Source: Nitrosomonas oligotropha (GTDB taxonomy: Bacteria > Pseudomonadota > Gammaproteobacteria > Burkholderiales > Nitrosomonadaceae). Taken from it: a stretch of 64,000 nucleotides of DNA. Where the stretch lies: contig NZ_QRBZ01000024.1 of NCBI RefSeq assembly GCF_009833085.1, positions 30,935 through 94,934 on the forward strand, written 5' to 3'. The position numbers and the translations under genes are program-made. Shown here piece by piece: positions 17,400 to 28,562 of this stretch (position 1 is the stretch's first letter; each line of letters starts with the position of its first letter). Under the pieces are notes generated by a model. It searched no databases. It worked only from the letters and a program-made list of their open reading frames with translations, and had not been told where the DNA came from.

Positions 17400-19793
17400 T
17401 TAATGATTGGCTTGCCAGCGTTTGAGTAGCAATGAATTACTGACGACCGATACCGAGCTCATGGCCATGGCGGCGCCGGCGATGACCGGATTGAGCATGC
17501 CCATTGCCGCCAACGGGATACCCAGGATATTGTAGACAAAAGCAAAGAACAAATTCTGGCGGATTTTCTTGAGCGTGGCGCGCGATAAGGAAATGGCATC
17601 GGCGACGCTCATCAGGTCATTGCGTATCAAAGTGATATCGGCCGCTTCAATCGCGACATCGGAACCGGCGCCGATGGCGAAACTGACATCCGCGGCAGCC
17701 AAGGCGGGTGCATCGTTGATACCGTCACCCACCATCGCGGTAAACTTACCGCTGCTTTTCATTTTTAACACTTCAGCGGCTTTATCCTGCGGCAAAACTT
17801 CGGCGCGGTATTGCGTAATGCCGGTACGTTTGGCAATCGCCGCAGCGGTTACGGCGTTATCGCCGGTTAACATGATCACTTCAATACCCATGGATTGCAG
17901 TTGTTTGATGGCTTTGATGGATGTATCCCGCAGGCGATCTGCAATGGCCAGATAACCAAGCAACTGAGGCACATCGCCAGCCGTGGATGCAACACCGATA
18001 ACGGTTTTTCCTTCCGCTTGCAACGCCGTGATTTGTTGCTCATCCACAGCGACATCGTGCTGCATCAAAAATTTGGGCGAGCCGAGTAGGTATTGAGTGC
18101 CATTGATGCGGGCGGTGATACCGCTGCCGGTAATAGCCGAAAAATCTTCAATGGCGTGCAGCGATAGCTGCTGTTTCTGCGCGCGATCCAGAACCGCTCG
18201 CGCCAGCGGGTGTTCGGATCCTTGTTCCAGGGAAGCGGCAATATGCAGCAAGTCTTGTGCATGCCATGATCCAGCCGGAACAATATCGGTGACCTCCGGC
18301 TGACCTTCGGTTAATGTTCCAGTTTTGTCGACAATCAGCGTTTGAATTTTCTCGGCATGCTCCAGCGCCGCGGCATTTTTCACCAGCACGCCGGACTGCG
18401 CGCCGCGTCCGGTGCCGACCATAATGGCAGTCGGTGTGGCGAGTCCCAATGCGCAAGGACAAGCGATCACCAGCACGGCAACAGCGTTGATCAGCGCAGT
18501 AACAAATTCGTTTGTAAGCCACCAGGTGATTCCCAGCGTCAGGATGCTGATAATCACAACGACCGGCACAAAAATTCCCGAAATCGTATCCGCCATCCGT
18601 TGAATGGGCGCTTTCGAGCCTTGCGCTTCCTCGACCAGATGGATAATCGCAGCCAGCTGGGTATGCGCGCCCACACTGGTGGCCCGGCATTTGAGCAAAC
18701 CTTGCTGATTGAGCGTGGCGGCAAACACTTTTGCACCGGCTTGCTTGCTGACGGGCAGGCTTTCACCGGTCAGCATGGATTCGTTAACGCTGGATGTTCC
18801 TTCAACGACGACGCCGTCGACCGGTAAATTTTCACCCGGGCGCACGATAAAAATATCGTTGACTTGCAGGCTGCTGGCCGGTACTTCGAGAATCTCGCCA
18901 TTACGTTCGATGCGAGCTGTTTTGGGTTGCAGTCTGATCAAGGCTTCGATCGCCGCGGAAGTTTTTCCTTTGGCGCGCGCTTCCATCAATTTGCCGAGCA
19001 ACACAAGGGTGATGATGGCGGCGCTGGCTTCAAAATAAACATGCTGATCCAATGCGAAGGCGGTGACTGCGGCGCTGAAGAAATATGCCATGCTGGTGCC
19101 TAATGCCACCAGCACATCCATATTGGCGCCACCGCCTCGCAGGGAATGCCATGCGCCGGTATAGAAACGGCGGCCGATCCAGAATTGAACCGGCGTGGCC
19201 AATAACCATTGCAGCCAGCGCGGCAGCATATCCATGTCGTGACCGGTAAACATAGCGCCCATTTGCAGCACCAGCGGCAAGGTGAGTGCCGCTGCAATCC
19301 AGAATAACCGCAATTCGGCCTGGTAAGCGGCAAGCCGCCGCGCTTTTTCCTCGGCGTGGCTGGATTCGCTGATTTCTGTGGCGTCATAACCGGCATTGAC
19401 GACCGCTTCGATCAAGCGATCGGTCGTCATCATACCCGGTATAAAACTGACCCTGGCTGTCTCAGTGGCCACATTGACAGTGGCGGTGACTCCGGGCAAT
19501 TGATTCAAGGCTTTTTCGATGTGCCCGGCACAGGCGGCGCAGGTCATTTTGTGCAGTTGCAGTTGTATCGTGCGCGGTGCAATGTGAAAACCGGCTTTCT
19601 CGATGGCCTTAATCAACACCTCCGCATTTGCCTGATTCTCGTCATAGTTCACCTGAGCTTTTTCGTTGGCGAAATTGACGGCCGCTTCGACACCGGGCAA
19701 TTTGTTCAGGTTCTTTTCGATGCGCGCGGCACAGGCGGCACAGGTCATGCCTTCGATGGGTAGTTCAATGTGTTTGAGGGGCGTGGAATTCAC
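17400..19793 (-). CDS. copA: Cu(I)-exporting P1B-type ATPase CopA
   Basis: The protein has 797 residues with two N-terminal HMA domains (GMTCAAC at 15-21 and KMTCAAC at 82-88). Eight membrane helices include the transmembrane copper site CPC (445-447). The actuator loop has TGES (342-345), the phosphorylation site is DKTGT (489-493), and the HP motif SEHPLA and GDGINDAP hinge are present. It exports Cu(I) from cytoplasm to periplasm. Initiation is at a GTG preceded by AGGAAAA. It is followed by copZ and preceded, 33 bp upstream, by the envelope protein gene, so all three may share a transcript. It is the export counterpart of the uptake cassette at the left edge of the window. Confidence 0.95.
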   Translation of the reverse strand: MNSTPLKHIELPIEGMTCAACAARIEKNLNKLPGVEAAVNFANEKAQVNYDENQANAEVLIKAIEKAGFHIAPRTIQLQLHKMTCAACAGHIEKALNQLPGVTATVNVATETARVSFIPGMMTTDRLIEAVVNAGYDATEISESSHAEEKARRLAAYQAELRLFWIAAALTLPLVLQMGAMFTGHDMDMLPRWLQWLLATPVQFWIGRRFYTGAWHSLRGGGANMDVLVALGTSMAYFFSAAVTAFALDQHVYFEASAAIITLVLLGKLMEARAKGKTSAAIEALIRLQPKTARIERNGEILEVPASSLQVNDIFIVRPGENLPVDGVVVEGTSSVNESMLTGESLPVSKQAGAKVFAATLNQQGLLKCRATSVGAHTQLAAIIHLVEEAQGSKAPIQRMADTISGIFVPVVVIISILTLGITWWLTNEFVTALINAVAVLVIACPCALGLATPTAIMVGTGRGAQSGVLVKNAAALEHAEKIQTLIVDKTGTLTEGQPEVTDIVPAGSWHAQDLLHIAASLEQGSEHPLARAVLDRAQKQQLSLHAIEDFSAITGSGITARINGTQYLLGSPKFLMQHDVAVDEQQITALQAEGKTVIGVASTAGDVPQLLGYLAIADRLRDTSIKAIKQLQSMGIEVIMLTGDNAVTAAAIAKRTGITQYRAEVLPQDKAAEVLKMKSSGKFTAMVGDGINDAPALAAADVSFAIGAGSDVAIEAADITLIRNDLMSVADAISLSRATLKKIRQNLFFAFVYNILGIPLAAMGMLNPVIAGAAMAMSSVSVVSNSLLLKRWQANH

Positions 19794-19826
19794 CAGTATT
19801 TTCCTATGGATGCCGGGTCAGGACCG

Positions 19827-20441
19827 TTACTGGCGATCAGGAACCAGCACACCATCCACCAATCGGATCCTGTCGCCTTGATGAAAATTGGCCGCATCCG
19901 GAAGCGCAATGATGGCTTGACGGCCATCGTTCATGGTGATGCCGACTTGATATTGATCGTGCGGTTGCGCTGTGTTTCCCATATGAGCGCCATTCACAGC
20001 GCCGGGATAGTTCGTGTCATGTGGATACGGATTCTGGCGGATGATCTCCCGTGCGACCGTTCCGGCGACGACGCCACCTGCAATGGCATTCAAACCAGGG
20101 CCTTGTCCGATTCTATTGACGAAATTGATGACACCGCAATTGATGCAGCCTGATGCCGCCGGTTGCCGAGGTATGGCCCCGGCATCGGTGCTTTTGATGC
20201 TGACGCTGTTGCGGGGTGCGCCAATAGCGGTGCCAATGCGGTGAACGGTTTTGGGCGGCCGGTTGACTTCAGGCGGAATTTCCGGTGGCTGAGTGGCTGG
20301 ACGCTGGGATTGCAACAGTGGATGATTTTGCTCCGCGGCGGTTGATTGGGCAGATGCGATAGCCGGAACACAGACACTGAAAATAATAGCTGATCCTATC
20401 AGCCGTTTTACGGTATTCAAGACGGAACGGCTAGTCAACAT
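19827..20441 (-). CDS. exported glycine-zipper (SlyB/2TM-like) envelope protein
   Basis: From ATG 20441 (after AAGGAGATTCGCG) it is 204 residues. The signal peptide ends at AIASAQS, without a lipobox Cys. A Pro-rich segment follows, then NAIAGGVVAGTVAREI, a glycine-zipper helix of the SlyB/Rickettsia-17-kDa type, and a C-terminal strand domain (YQVGITMNDGRQAIIALPD...GDRIRLVDGVLV) typical of SlyB-like proteins. It probably sits in the outer membrane or periplasm. The Cys pair SGCINCG just before the zipper is unusual. The frame is open further upstream, but the ribosome site and signal peptide favour 20441. Confidence 0.8.
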   Translation of the reverse strand: MLTSRSVLNTVKRLIGSAIIFSVCVPAIASAQSTAAEQNHPLLQSQRPATQPPEIPPEVNRPPKTVHRIGTAIGAPRNSVSIKSTDAGAIPRQPAASGCINCGVINFVNRIGQGPGLNAIAGGVVAGTVAREIIRQNPYPHDTNYPGAVNGAHMGNTAQPHDQYQVGITMNDGRQAIIALPDAANFHQGDRIRLVDGVLVPDRQ

Positions 20442-20555
20442 CGCGAATCTCCTTGCAGTCAATTGCTGTAACGAATTTTTTAGATCGGGATGAATGGCGT
20501 TGGTTTCATTATAGCGATTTCCGCCGGTTCTGATGGATTCCTTATGCAAATCCGG

Positions 20556-21347
20556 TCAGTCGGTTTTTTCCGGCGCATCTTTTGGTGCTGAAACATCCTG
20601 CTTGGCAGGTGTGATATCCGTTGCATCTTCTTGCTGCTGTTTTTTTATCATCAATGCGGCGATGAAGATACCGAGTTCGTACAAAAGGCATAACGGCACT
20701 GCCAGCATAAACTGCGAAACCACGTCGGGCGGGGTGAAAATGGCGGCGATGATGAATGCGCCGACAATCACATACGGGCGGATTTCCTTCAGTTTCTCGA
20801 TGGTGATGACACCTGTTCTGACCAATATGATGACAAACACCGGTACTTCAAAAGTGACGCCGAAAGCGATAAACATCGATAAAACAAAGCTTAAGTACTT
20901 ACTGATATCGGTCATTACCGCGACACCTTCCGGTGCGAAATAGGTAATGAATTCAAACACCAACGGCAATGCGGCGAAGTAAGCGAACGACATGCCGCAA
21001 AAGAACAGCAGGCTGCTGCCGAAGACCAGCGGCAGGGCCAGGCGTTTTTCATGTGAATAAAGCCCGGGTGCGACAAAAGCCCAAATTTGATACAGCGTGT
21101 GCGGCAGTGTAATGACAAAAGCCATCATCATCGCAACCTGCATCGGTACAAAGAATGGTGTCGCGACATCGGTGGCGATCATTTGTCCGCCTTGCGGCAG
21201 TTTTTCCAGCAGCGGTTGTGCCAGCAAGGTATACAGTTCACGCGCATAGAAGGCGCAAGGCAGAAATCCAAGCATGAGCACAGCCAGGATGCGAATCATC
21301 CGGACGCGCAATTCCACGAGATGCGACAGGAATGAGCCTTCAAGCAT
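20556..21347 (-). CDS. tatC: Sec-independent translocase subunit TatC
   Basis: The product has 263 residues with six membrane helices and the TatC landmarks: the N-terminal SHLVELRVRMIRI (cytoplasmic twin-arginine-signal binding face), the P-rich first periplasmic loop and YQIWAFVAPGLYSHEKR. It forms the receptor complex with TatB for folded proteins carrying RR signal peptides. It is the last gene of the his-hinT-tatABC run. The C-terminus carries a hydrophilic tail (about 30 residues, Lys/Asp-rich). Confidence 0.96.
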   Translation of the reverse strand: MLEGSFLSHLVELRVRMIRILAVLMLGFLPCAFYARELYTLLAQPLLEKLPQGGQMIATDVATPFFVPMQVAMMMAFVITLPHTLYQIWAFVAPGLYSHEKRLALPLVFGSSLLFFCGMSFAYFAALPLVFEFITYFAPEGVAVMTDISKYLSFVLSMFIAFGVTFEVPVFVIILVRTGVITIEKLKEIRPYVIVGAFIIAAIFTPPDVVSQFMLAVPLCLLYELGIFIAALMIKKQQQEDATDITPAKQDVSAPKDAPEKTD

Positions 21348-21418
21348 GGTGATCGCGGTAGCGCTGGTTATAATATTGAATCGGCATCGATAAACACCTT
21401 GTTGTCCGCGCCAAATGG

Positions 21419-21811
21419 CTACTTTCTTTCCTGACCGGAATCAGGCTGTGCGGTTTCACCGTTGCCGGAGAGCGTTGCTTGCGGTTCTTGACCGGATTGT
21501 GCGGGCAACGAATCGGGGGATGGATTGTCTTCGGATTTTGCATCGGTCATCGTGGTTTTCAAGCGATCAACGCCTTCGTGTACCGAGTCTTCAATCGATT
21601 GCACCGTTTCTTCCACCGAGGACTGCATTTTTTTCAGCTCCTCCATGCGCATTTCGTTATGGATATCGGTTCGGATGGCATAAACGAAGTTGCGGCAGCG
21701 TCCGTACAAATGACCTACCGTACGGGCCACGGCAGGCAGGCGTTCAGGCCCGATTACGATCAGCGCCACGATCGAGATAACCAGCAACTCCATAAAACTG
21801 ATATCAAACAT
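21419..21811 (-). CDS. tatB: Sec-independent translocase subunit TatB
   Basis: A 130-residue protein with an N-terminal helix MFDISFMELLVISIVALIVI, then the hinge GPERLPAVARTVG and an amphipathic helix, the signature of TatB. The C-terminal part is polar and low-complexity (Pro, Ser, Gln). TatB pairs with TatC to recognise twin-arginine signals. It lies between tatA and tatC, 71 bp before tatC. Confidence 0.95.
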   Translation of the reverse strand: MFDISFMELLVISIVALIVIGPERLPAVARTVGHLYGRCRNFVYAIRTDIHNEMRMEELKKMQSSVEETVQSIEDSVHEGVDRLKTTMTDAKSEDNPSPDSLPAQSGQEPQATLSGNGETAQPDSGQERK

Positions 21812-21889
21812 GTTGTTGCGTAGACCGGATTCAGGGTGATGAGACGATTGATGTGAACATGACCGGATTCTCCTGCGAAAAAAAGCTTC

Positions 21890-22216
21890 CTAAGTCCTGG
21901 GGTGCGCTTTTTCCTTGATTTCGGCGTCTGCTGCCACGCTATGCGATGCGTTGGCTGTATTGGCAGACGGTTGCGTGTGATTTTCCTTGAAGGTATTCGC
22001 GGCCGATTCCTTGCTTGCCGTCACTTCAATCACAGTATCATTGGCTGAATTTGTGCGGGCTGAAGCAGTATCGGTTTCCGATTCCTTCATGCCTTCCTTG
22101 AATCCTTTCAACGCGCCGCCCAGATCGCTACCGAGGTTGCGCAGTTTTTTTGTGCCGAATACCAGTACAACAATGACCAGCACGATAATCCAATGCCAGA
22201 TGCTAAATGTACCCAT
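21890..22216 (-). CDS. tatA: Sec-independent translocase subunit TatA
   Basis: A 108-residue protein with the TatA helix ([21 protein letters not shown]), the [23 protein letters not shown] amphipathic region and a polar tail. TatA oligomers form the transient translocation pore. The start follows AGGAGAAAGTC. It lies between hinT and tatB in the conserved his-tat operon. Confidence 0.95.
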   Translation of the reverse strand: MGTFSIWHWIIVLVIVVLVFGTKKLRNLGSDLGGALKGFKEGMKESETDTASARTNSANDTVIEVTASKESAANTFKENHTQPSANTANASHSVAADAEIKEKAHPRT

Positions 22217-22248
22217 GACTTTCTCCTGTGAGATGGAACAGTGCTGGC

Positions 22249-22599
22249 CTAGCCGTGGTGAATCATCCCAGGCAGACGTTCCCGGCCGCCGATGATGTGG
22301 AAATGGATATGAAATACCTCTTGTCCGCCTGCCCGTCCGGTATTGATGATCGTGCGGAAACCATCGTCGCAGCCTTGCGCTTTCGCCAGTTTAGGCGCTA
22401 ATAATAGCATTTTCCCCAGTAAATCCTGATGATTATCTTGCACGTCAGCGAGTGAATCGATGTGCAGCTTGGGGATCAGTAAGAAATGCACCGGCGCGGC
22501 CGGATTGATATCGTGAAACGCGAGAATATCGTCATCTTCGTATACTTTGTTGGATGGGATTTCTTTGCGTGCGATTTTGCAGAATATACAGTTATCCAT
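22249..22599 (-). CDS. hinT: HIT-family nucleotide hydrolase HinT
   Basis: From ATG 22599 the protein is 116 residues, the usual HinT length. [20 protein letters not shown] opens it, with zinc-type Cys residues, and the histidine triad HIHFHIIGG closes it. HinT hydrolyses AMP-lysine-type phosphoramidates in the cytoplasm. The ATG is 2 nt after the hisE stop, so it is probably translated by coupling. An in-frame extension upstream to 22725 lies inside hisE and is rejected. Confidence 0.93.
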   Translation of the reverse strand: MDNCIFCKIARKEIPSNKVYEDDDILAFHDINPAAPVHFLLIPKLHIDSLADVQDNHQDLLGKMLLLAPKLAKAQGCDDGFRTIINTGRAGGQEVFHIHFHIIGGRERLPGMIHHG

Positions 22600-22601
22600 G
22601 G

Positions 22602-22928
22602 CTAATCCGATTTTCGAGAAGCTTTTTCTACGATGCCGGAAACGCCTTCGCGTCTTTCCAGTTCTCGCAGCACATCGTCCGGCGACAATCCGTGGTGCGC
22701 GAGCAATATCAAGCAATGAAACCATAAATCGGCGGTTTCATAAATCACCTGATCGGTATTGCCATCTTTCGACGCCATCAAGGTTTCGGCAGATTCTTCC
22801 GCGATTTTCTTGAGTATCTTGTCCTGTCCGCCATGCAACAGTTTGGCGACGTACGAGCTGTTCGCGTCGGCTGATTTACGTGCTTCGATGGTTTCCGCGA
22901 GGCGGCGAAGAATGGTGGTATCGGTCAT
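22602..22928 (-). CDS. hisE: phosphoribosyl-ATP pyrophosphatase HisE
   Basis: From ATG 22928 (overlapping the hisI stop, ATGA) it has 108 residues. The MazG-like all-alpha fold motifs are clear: [17 protein letters not shown] and [20 protein letters not shown] carry the acidic Mg-binding residues. It catalyses step two of histidine synthesis, phosphoribosyl-ATP to phosphoribosyl-AMP. Separate from hisI, as usual in Betaproteobacteria. Confidence 0.95.
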   Translation of the reverse strand: MTDTTILRRLAETIEARKSADANSSYVAKLLHGGQDKILKKIAEESAETLMASKDGNTDQVIYETADLWFHCLILLAHHGLSPDDVLRELERREGVSGIVEKASRKSD

Positions 22929-23317
22929 TGGGTGTAAATTTCGTCCGGATCTTTGATAATGGGGGCTACGGTAACCCATTCAGTACCTTCCAATTTCTGG
23001 AAGAAACAGCTGTGCCGCCCGGTATGACAGGCGATTCCGCCGGTTTGCTCGACCATGAGCAGCAATACGTCTTGGTCGCAATCCAAATAAATTTCTCTTA
23101 CTTTTTGCGTGTGCCCGGATTCTTCGCCCTTGTGCCACAGTTTCTTGCGCGAACGCGACCAGTATACGGCTTCACGTTTTTCGACGGTCAGCTTGAGTGC
23201 TTCGCGATTCATCCAGGCAACCATGAGGATTTTTCCGCTATCCGCTTCTTGGGCGATGACCGGTATCAATCCGTCTTCCGACCAGTTGATTTTGCTAAGC
23301 CAAGTATCAGGAGGCAT
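22925..23317 (-). CDS. hisI: phosphoribosyl-AMP cyclohydrolase HisI
   Basis: A 130-residue protein with the PRA-CH signatures [30 protein letters not shown] (zinc/Mg site) and [29 protein letters not shown] with the conserved Cys ligands. It opens the purine ring of phosphoribosyl-AMP, step three of the pathway. It overlaps hisE by 4 nt and follows hisF after 51 bp. Confidence 0.96.
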   Translation of the reverse strand: MPPDTWLSKINWSEDGLIPVIAQEADSGKILMVAWMNREALKLTVEKREAVYWSRSRKKLWHKGEESGHTQKVREIYLDCDQDVLLLMVEQTGGIACHTGRHSCFFQKLEGTEWVTVAPIIKDPDEIYTQ

Positions 23318-23368
23318 ACAGTAGGCGGTACTTCCGTTCAGTTATAAATTTCACCAGCAATTTTAGCA

Positions 23369-24142
23369 TTATAACCTGACTTCAATGCCATGCTGCGCCA
23401 TATTCTGCTTGGCCTGCTGCACGGTAAATTCGCCATAGTGAAAGATACTGGCGGCCAATACCGCATCCGCATGTCCTTGCAGGATACCGTCGACCAGATG
23501 ATCCAGATTGCCAACGCCGCCGCTGGCGATTACCGGGATATCGATGGCGTCCGATATCGCGCGTGTCAAAGCGAGATCAAAACCATTCCGTGTGCCATCC
23601 CTGTCCATGCTGGTGAGTAAAATTTCACCGGCGCCGAACGACTGCATTTTGATCGCCCATTCAATGGCATCGATACCGGTTGCTTTGCGTCCGCCGTGGG
23701 TGAAAACTTCCCAGCGCGGTGCGCCACCGGGCGGATTGACTTGTTTAGCATCGATTGCCACCACAATACATTGCGAACCGTAATGATCGGATGCGTCGGC
23801 GACCAGCTGCGGATTCAGAACGGCCGAGGTATTGATGCTGACTTTGTCGGCGCCGGCATTGAGCAAGCGGCGGACATCCGCTACCTGGCGCACACCGCCG
23901 CCAACCGTCAACGGAATGAATACTTGTGTAGCTACAGCTTCAATGATGTGCAGAATCAGGTCGCGGTTATCCGAACTGGCGGTAATGTCGAGAAAAGTGA
24001 GTTCGTCCGCGCCTTGTTCATCATAGCGGCGCGAGATTTCCACCGGATCTCCCGCGTCGCGCAGTTCAACGAAGTTTACACCTTTAACCACACGCCCGTT
24101 GGTTACGTCCAGGCATGGAATGATACGTTTAGCGAGGCTCAT
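23369..24142 (-). CDS. hisF: imidazole glycerol phosphate synthase cyclase subunit HisF
   Basis: A TIM barrel of 257 residues beginning [22 protein letters not shown], with the catalytic Asp in PCLD (residue about 11) and the second in [13 protein letters not shown] (about 130). SGGVGN and the C-terminal phosphate-binding loops are intact. With HisH it makes imidazole glycerol phosphate and AICAR. hisH lies two genes upstream (after hisA), the standard order H-A-F. Confidence 0.97.
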   Translation of the reverse strand: MSLAKRIIPCLDVTNGRVVKGVNFVELRDAGDPVEISRRYDEQGADELTFLDITASSDNRDLILHIIEAVATQVFIPLTVGGGVRQVADVRRLLNAGADKVSINTSAVLNPQLVADASDHYGSQCIVVAIDAKQVNPPGGAPRWEVFTHGGRKATGIDAIEWAIKMQSFGAGEILLTSMDRDGTRNGFDLALTRAISDAIDIPVIASGGVGNLDHLVDGILQGHADAVLAASIFHYGEFTVQQAKQNMAQHGIEVRL

Positions 24143-24213
24143 CAGATTTAAAAGCCGGTTGTGAAAATGAGAAGGAGGTAATGTGTGCGGTAGTGACTGT
24201 CAGCGGATCAGTG

Positions 24214-24969
24214 TCAGGAGATGCCATTATCTTTGCTGAGTTTGTCAGCCAATACCTGCGCTTCCTTGAAATCCAGCGAACCTTCATAAATAGCGCGCCC
24301 GGTAATGGCACCCATGATGCCTTCCGATTCGATTTCGCACAGTTTGTGGATATCGTTGATGTTGGTGATGCCGCCGCTGGCGATTACCGGTATGGTGAGC
24401 TGTCTGGCCAGTTCAACGGTTGCATGGATGTTGATGCCGTTCAGCATGCCATCTCTGCCGATATCTGTGTAGATAACCGCCTCCACGCCATAACTTTCAA
24501 ATTTTTTCGCCAGATCGATGACATCATGCCCGGTGATCTTGGACCAGCCATCCACCGCCACCTTGCCTTCTTTGGCATCCAATCCGACCATGATCTGTCC
24601 TGGAAATGCATTGCAGGCATCCTGCAGGAATCCGGGAATTTTAATGGCTGCGGTACCGATAATGATGTAGGTGATGCCATCATCGAGATAACGTTCAATT
24701 GTGTCGAGATCGCGAATGCCGCCGCCCAATTGAATCGGAATCTGGTCACCCAGAGCGTCTACAATTTCACGGATCGCAGTTTCGTTTCTCGGTTTTCCGG
24801 CAAATGCACCGTTTAAGTCGACCAGATGAAGTCTACGCGCGCCTTGATTCAACCAGTGCGCCGCCATTTCACCGGGATTCTCGGAAAACACCGTGGCGTC
24901 TTCCATAACCCCTTGTTTGAGCCGGACACAATGTCCATCTTTAAGATCTATTGCAGGAATAATCAGCAT
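24214..24969 (-). CDS. hisA: ProFAR isomerase HisA
   Basis: A TIM barrel of 251 residues that opens [20 protein letters not shown], with the catalytic Asp in AIDLKDG and the second in [19 protein letters not shown] marks the phosphate site. It isomerises ProFAR to PRFAR, step four of histidine synthesis. It sits between hisH and hisF. Confidence 0.97.
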   Translation of the reverse strand: MLIIPAIDLKDGHCVRLKQGVMEDATVFSENPGEMAAHWLNQGARRLHLVDLNGAFAGKPRNETAIREIVDALGDQIPIQLGGGIRDLDTIERYLDDGITYIIIGTAAIKIPGFLQDACNAFPGQIMVGLDAKEGKVAVDGWSKITGHDVIDLAKKFESYGVEAVIYTDIGRDGMLNGINIHATVELARQLTIPVIASGGITNINDIHKLCEIESEGIMGAITGRAIYEGSLDFKEAQVLADKLSKDNGIS

Positions 24970-25022
24970 AGCTTAATCAGAGTTGATAGTTGATTAACAG
25001 AGTCAGTTTACTACTTTTGGTT

Positions 25023-25667
25023 TTAGAAGTGCGGTGTCCATTTGGCAAAGTTACTCAACAGGGTTAATCCCGCCAGTTGACTCTTTTCCGGATGGAACTG
25101 TACCGCGAAAATGTTATCTTTTGCAACGGCGCAAGTAAATGGGAAAGGATAATGGCTTTGCGCCGCGATCAAAGCCACATCGGGTGTTGCAACATAATAG
25201 CTGTGCACGAAATAAAAACGCGCATCCGCCGCGATGCCTTCCCATAAGGGGTGTTTGATCGCCTGATACACTTGATTCCACCCCATATGCGGCACTTTCA
25301 GCTTCTGCCCATCCGCGGATGTCATGGCGGATGCTGGAAAACGCACGACTCTGCCGGGCAGAATGTTCAAGCCTTTGACATTTCCTTCCTCGCTTTCCTC
25401 GAACAGCATTTGCAGACCCAGGCAGATGCCGAGAAAAGGTTTGTGCTTAGCGGCCTCGATGACGGCTTCGCGCAATCTGCGGGTTTCCAGCTCATCGATG
25501 CAGTTACGCATGGCGCCTTGTCCCGGCACGACGACCCGGCTGGCTTTGCGAACGATGTCAGGGTCGCTGGTGACCGTTGTTGAGACCGTTGGTGCCACAT
25601 GTTCAAGCGCTTTATGAACGGAACGTAAGTTTCCCATTCCATAATCAACAATTGCGATATCAGTCAT
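25023..25667 (-). CDS. hisH: imidazole glycerol phosphate synthase glutaminase subunit HisH
   Basis: The product has 214 residues and is a class I glutamine amidotransferase: VPGQGAM oxyanion region, the nucleophile elbow GICLGLQMLFE with catalytic Cys, and the His/Glu pair in VQFHPEKSQ. Partner of HisF, it supplies ammonia through the barrel. Located 53 bp upstream of hisA. Confidence 0.97.
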   Translation of the reverse strand: MTDIAIVDYGMGNLRSVHKALEHVAPTVSTTVTSDPDIVRKASRVVVPGQGAMRNCIDELETRRLREAVIEAAKHKPFLGICLGLQMLFEESEEGNVKGLNILPGRVVRFPASAMTSADGQKLKVPHMGWNQVYQAIKHPLWEGIAADARFYFVHSYYVATPDVALIAAQSHYPFPFTCAVAKDNIFAVQFHPEKSQLAGLTLLSNFAKWTPHF

Positions 25668-25693
25668 ACCGTGATGTATAGAGGCAAAGTGAC

Positions 25694-26281
25694 TTACAAA
25701 GTACCTTTGGTGGATGGAATAATCCCGGCTGCCGCGGGATCGTGCTCGATCGCCATGCGCAAGGCGCGCCCGAATGCTTTAAAGACGGTTTCGGCCTGAT
25801 GATGCGCATTTCTGCCGGATAAATTGTCGACATGCAGCGTCATCAAAGCATGATTCGTAAGGCCCTGGAAGAACTCATGAAACAGATCGACATCAAAATC
25901 GCCGATGCGCGCACGTGTGAAAGCGACATTGAAGACTAAGCCCGGACGCCCGGATAAGTCGATGACCACGCGCGATAGTGCTTCATCCAATGGCACATAC
26001 GCATGGCCATAGCGGCGCAATCCTTTTTTATCGCCCACCGCTTTGGCAAATGCCTGGCCCAAAGTGATGCCGATATCTTCAACGGTATGATGGGCGTCGA
26101 TATGCAAATCGCCTTTTGCGGCAATTTCAAGATCGATCATGCCATGACGCGCGATCTGATCGAGCATATGGTCGAGAAACGGCACACCGGTTTCGAGTGT
26201 GGATTTACCGGTTCCGTCCAAATTCAGATTGACACTGATCTGGGTTTCCAGCGTATTTCTTATGACTTGTGCCCGGCGCAT
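25694..26281 (-). CDS. hisB: imidazoleglycerol-phosphate dehydratase HisB (monofunctional)
   Basis: The protein has 195 residues with [39 protein letters not shown] and the C-terminal [20 protein letters not shown] motifs, whose His and Glu residues bind the two Mn ions. This is the dehydratase only, without the phosphatase half found in enteric HisB. Located between hisC and hisH. Confidence 0.97.
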   Translation of the reverse strand: MRRAQVIRNTLETQISVNLNLDGTGKSTLETGVPFLDHMLDQIARHGMIDLEIAAKGDLHIDAHHTVEDIGITLGQAFAKAVGDKKGLRRYGHAYVPLDEALSRVVIDLSGRPGLVFNVAFTRARIGDFDVDLFHEFFQGLTNHALMTLHVDNLSGRNAHHQAETVFKAFGRALRMAIEHDPAAAGIIPSTKGTL

Positions 26282-26324
26282 AGATGATTAATCTTGGATG
26301 AATGCAAGGAAATTTGAAAGGATT

Positions 26325-27410
26325 CTAAACTGTTTCACTCAGAATGGTACGTAATGCCGCGCAAAATTGTGAATTTTCATCGGGGGTACCCACGGTCACA
26401 CGCAAGCAATTTTCTAATAAAGGATGAGTACCATCGAGGTTTTTGATCAATATATTATGTTGTTTGAGCGCCTGAAAAATCCGGCTGGCTGCATTGACAC
26501 GAAACAAAATAAAGTTAGCATCGGACGGATATACTTCAACAGCGCGCATTGTACCAAGAAATGTGTTCATTTTCGCGCGTTCCGATTTGATGGCTTCGGC
26601 TTGCTGCGATAATACCGCAGTGTGATGCAATACCTTTTCGGCGATCAATTGCGTCATTATGCCAATATTATAAGGCAGGCGCACCTTTTCCAGCTGTTTC
26701 AACCATCCGGACCGGCCAATCAGAAGCCCAAGCCGCAAACCGGCCAGTCCTGATTTGGATAACGTTCGCATCAACAGCAAATTGGGATATTGACTGAGTT
26801 TATCGATAAAACTCGCGTCCGCAAAAGCATGATAAGCCTCATCGACGACGACAATGCCCGAAGTGGTCTGCAGGACGCGTTCAATCGCTGCGGGATCGAA
26901 TAAATTGCCTGTCGGGTTATTCGGGTAGGCCAGGAAAATGACCGCAGGCCGATGTTGAGCGATCGCCGCTAACATGGCATCCAGATCCAGCGAGAAATCT
27001 TTCCGTAGCGGCACTCCGGCATACTGAATATTCGCAAACGTGGCGATCATCCGGAACATCACAAATGCCGGTTCCACACTCATCAGTACAGCGCCAGGCT
27101 TGGCGACCGCCATTGCGATGATCTGAATGATTTCATCCGATCCGTTGCCTAGCAGGATATCCATGTCATCGGCAATACCCAGAGCCTGGCGTAACGTTGC
27201 TTTAAGCGTAGCGGCGCTGGCATCGGGATAACGATTGACCGGCGCATTCAGCGTCAGTTGAGCGATTTCATCACGAATCGCCGACGGTAGCGGATAGGGA
27301 TTTTCCATCGCATCCAGCTTGATCATGCCAGTTGCCGGAGGCACATGATAAGCGGATAACGCGAGAATTTCCGGACGGATAATGTCTTCTGGGCTATAAA
27401 AATTAGGCAT
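26325..27410 (-). CDS. hisC: histidinol-phosphate aminotransferase HisC
   Basis: A fold-type I PLP enzyme of 361 residues: NGSDEIIQ near the cofactor phosphate site, [20 protein letters not shown], and the PLP lysine in [15 protein letters not shown]. It converts imidazole acetol phosphate to histidinol phosphate. It is the first his gene in this run; hisG and hisD are not in the window. Confidence 0.96.
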   Translation of the reverse strand: MPNFYSPEDIIRPEILALSAYHVPPATGMIKLDAMENPYPLPSAIRDEIAQLTLNAPVNRYPDASAATLKATLRQALGIADDMDILLGNGSDEIIQIIAMAVAKPGAVLMSVEPAFVMFRMIATFANIQYAGVPLRKDFSLDLDAMLAAIAQHRPAVIFLAYPNNPTGNLFDPAAIERVLQTTSGIVVVDEAYHAFADASFIDKLSQYPNLLLMRTLSKSGLAGLRLGLLIGRSGWLKQLEKVRLPYNIGIMTQLIAEKVLHHTAVLSQQAEAIKSERAKMNTFLGTMRAVEVYPSDANFILFRVNAASRIFQALKQHNILIKNLDGTHPLLENCLRVTVGTPDENSQFCAALRTILSETV

Positions 27411-27505
27411 AGGCGCCTATTTTAACTCAATACAGGGTTTATAGTTCAAATTGTCACCGGGCAGTTATTCACCGGCGCTCGGCAGCAATGAGTGACGATG
27501 TCTTG

Positions 27506-28390
27506 TTATGCTGCCAAATCTTGCGCCAAAGTATGAAACTCGCTTTGGCTACCACGTATTTTTTCTTGTACTGCTTTAGCTTGTGTGGCATCGATTCCCA
27601 GGCATTCCATCAGCGATGATGTGTCGATATACGGGCAGCCGTCAGCCTGCGTTTGGTCCTGCCGCAGGCGGTTAGCAATTGCGAGCAGTTTGACATAGGA
27701 TGCATGTTTACCCGAGTAATCCGGGAAATTTTGCTCGGCAACCGCAACGGCTATTTCTTCCGGCAGATCCCACGCTTTGATCAGATACATGCCGATTGTA
27801 TCGTGAGTGATGCCAAAAACTTGTTGCTGCAATGTGCGTGCTTCCTGTTCCGGGTAGCGGGTAACCAAATCGTTCAGATAAGCGAATTCTTTGGGATAAA
27901 GGTGTCCGAACAATAAATATCCGAAATTGTGGAATAACCCGCTCAGATAAATCAGCTCGCAATTGACGAGATGCTTATCCGTCATGATGTGACAAAGTTC
28001 GCGGCACAAGGCGGCGCATTCCAAAGTTTGATGCCAAATGCGGATGCGGCCCAGCGCGCCGTGATTCGGCAGTTTGAGGCAACCGGATGAGACGATGCCC
28101 ATGGCTAAATTGAGCGCGGTGTTAAAGCCGAGTACCAGTGATATGGCATGATGAACCGAATTGATCCGGTTGCCGTAGCCGAAAATGGACATCCGGGCGT
28201 ATTTCATCATAAAAGCCGCCAGACCGGGATCCTTCTCAATGACTCCCGTCAGTTGCTCCAGATTGGCTTCCGGATTGTTGCGTAACTTGAATAGTTCACG
28301 CGCGGTTTCCGGTAGCGGGGGAATTTGCCCGGCTTGCTGCAGGATACTGCGGAAGTTCTGGCTGAACTCCAATTTGTTAATAATCAACAT
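27506..28390 (-). CDS. HDOD-domain signalling protein
   Basis: The protein has 294 residues, mostly one HDOD domain: IPPLPETARELFKLRNNPEANLEQLTGVIEKDPGLAAFMMKYA marks its start, and the YLSGLFHNFGYLLFGHLYP segment takes the place of the HD metal site. HDOD proteins are regulatory relatives of HD hydrolases, usually without the metal-binding His-Asp pair; here the pair reads HN. They are often linked to c-di-GMP or stress signalling. There is no additional EAL or GGDEF domain. It stands alone between hisC and midA. Confidence 0.85.
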   Translation of the reverse strand: MLIINKLEFSQNFRSILQQAGQIPPLPETARELFKLRNNPEANLEQLTGVIEKDPGLAAFMMKYARMSIFGYGNRINSVHHAISLVLGFNTALNLAMGIVSSGCLKLPNHGALGRIRIWHQTLECAALCRELCHIMTDKHLVNCELIYLSGLFHNFGYLLFGHLYPKEFAYLNDLVTRYPEQEARTLQQQVFGITHDTIGMYLIKAWDLPEEIAVAVAEQNFPDYSGKHASYVKLLAIANRLRQDQTQADGCPYIDTSSLMECLGIDATQAKAVQEKIRGSQSEFHTLAQDLAA

Positions 28391-28562
28391 TGACTCGATC
28401 TCAAAATTTTAGTTGGCGCTATCAGTGGCTGCTCAATTCTTATCGCACGCTTGATATAACAAGGGGTTACTGATGGAGCGGCAATGACTGCATGGCATTG
28501 AGGAAAATTTGCCCGCTAGGTGAATCGGCAGGTTTTCTTTCTTCTTTACCGGAAATGCATTT

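Noticed and set aside
24181..24816. 211-codon open frame on the plus strand
   Set aside because: Antisense to hisA, whose motifs are complete.
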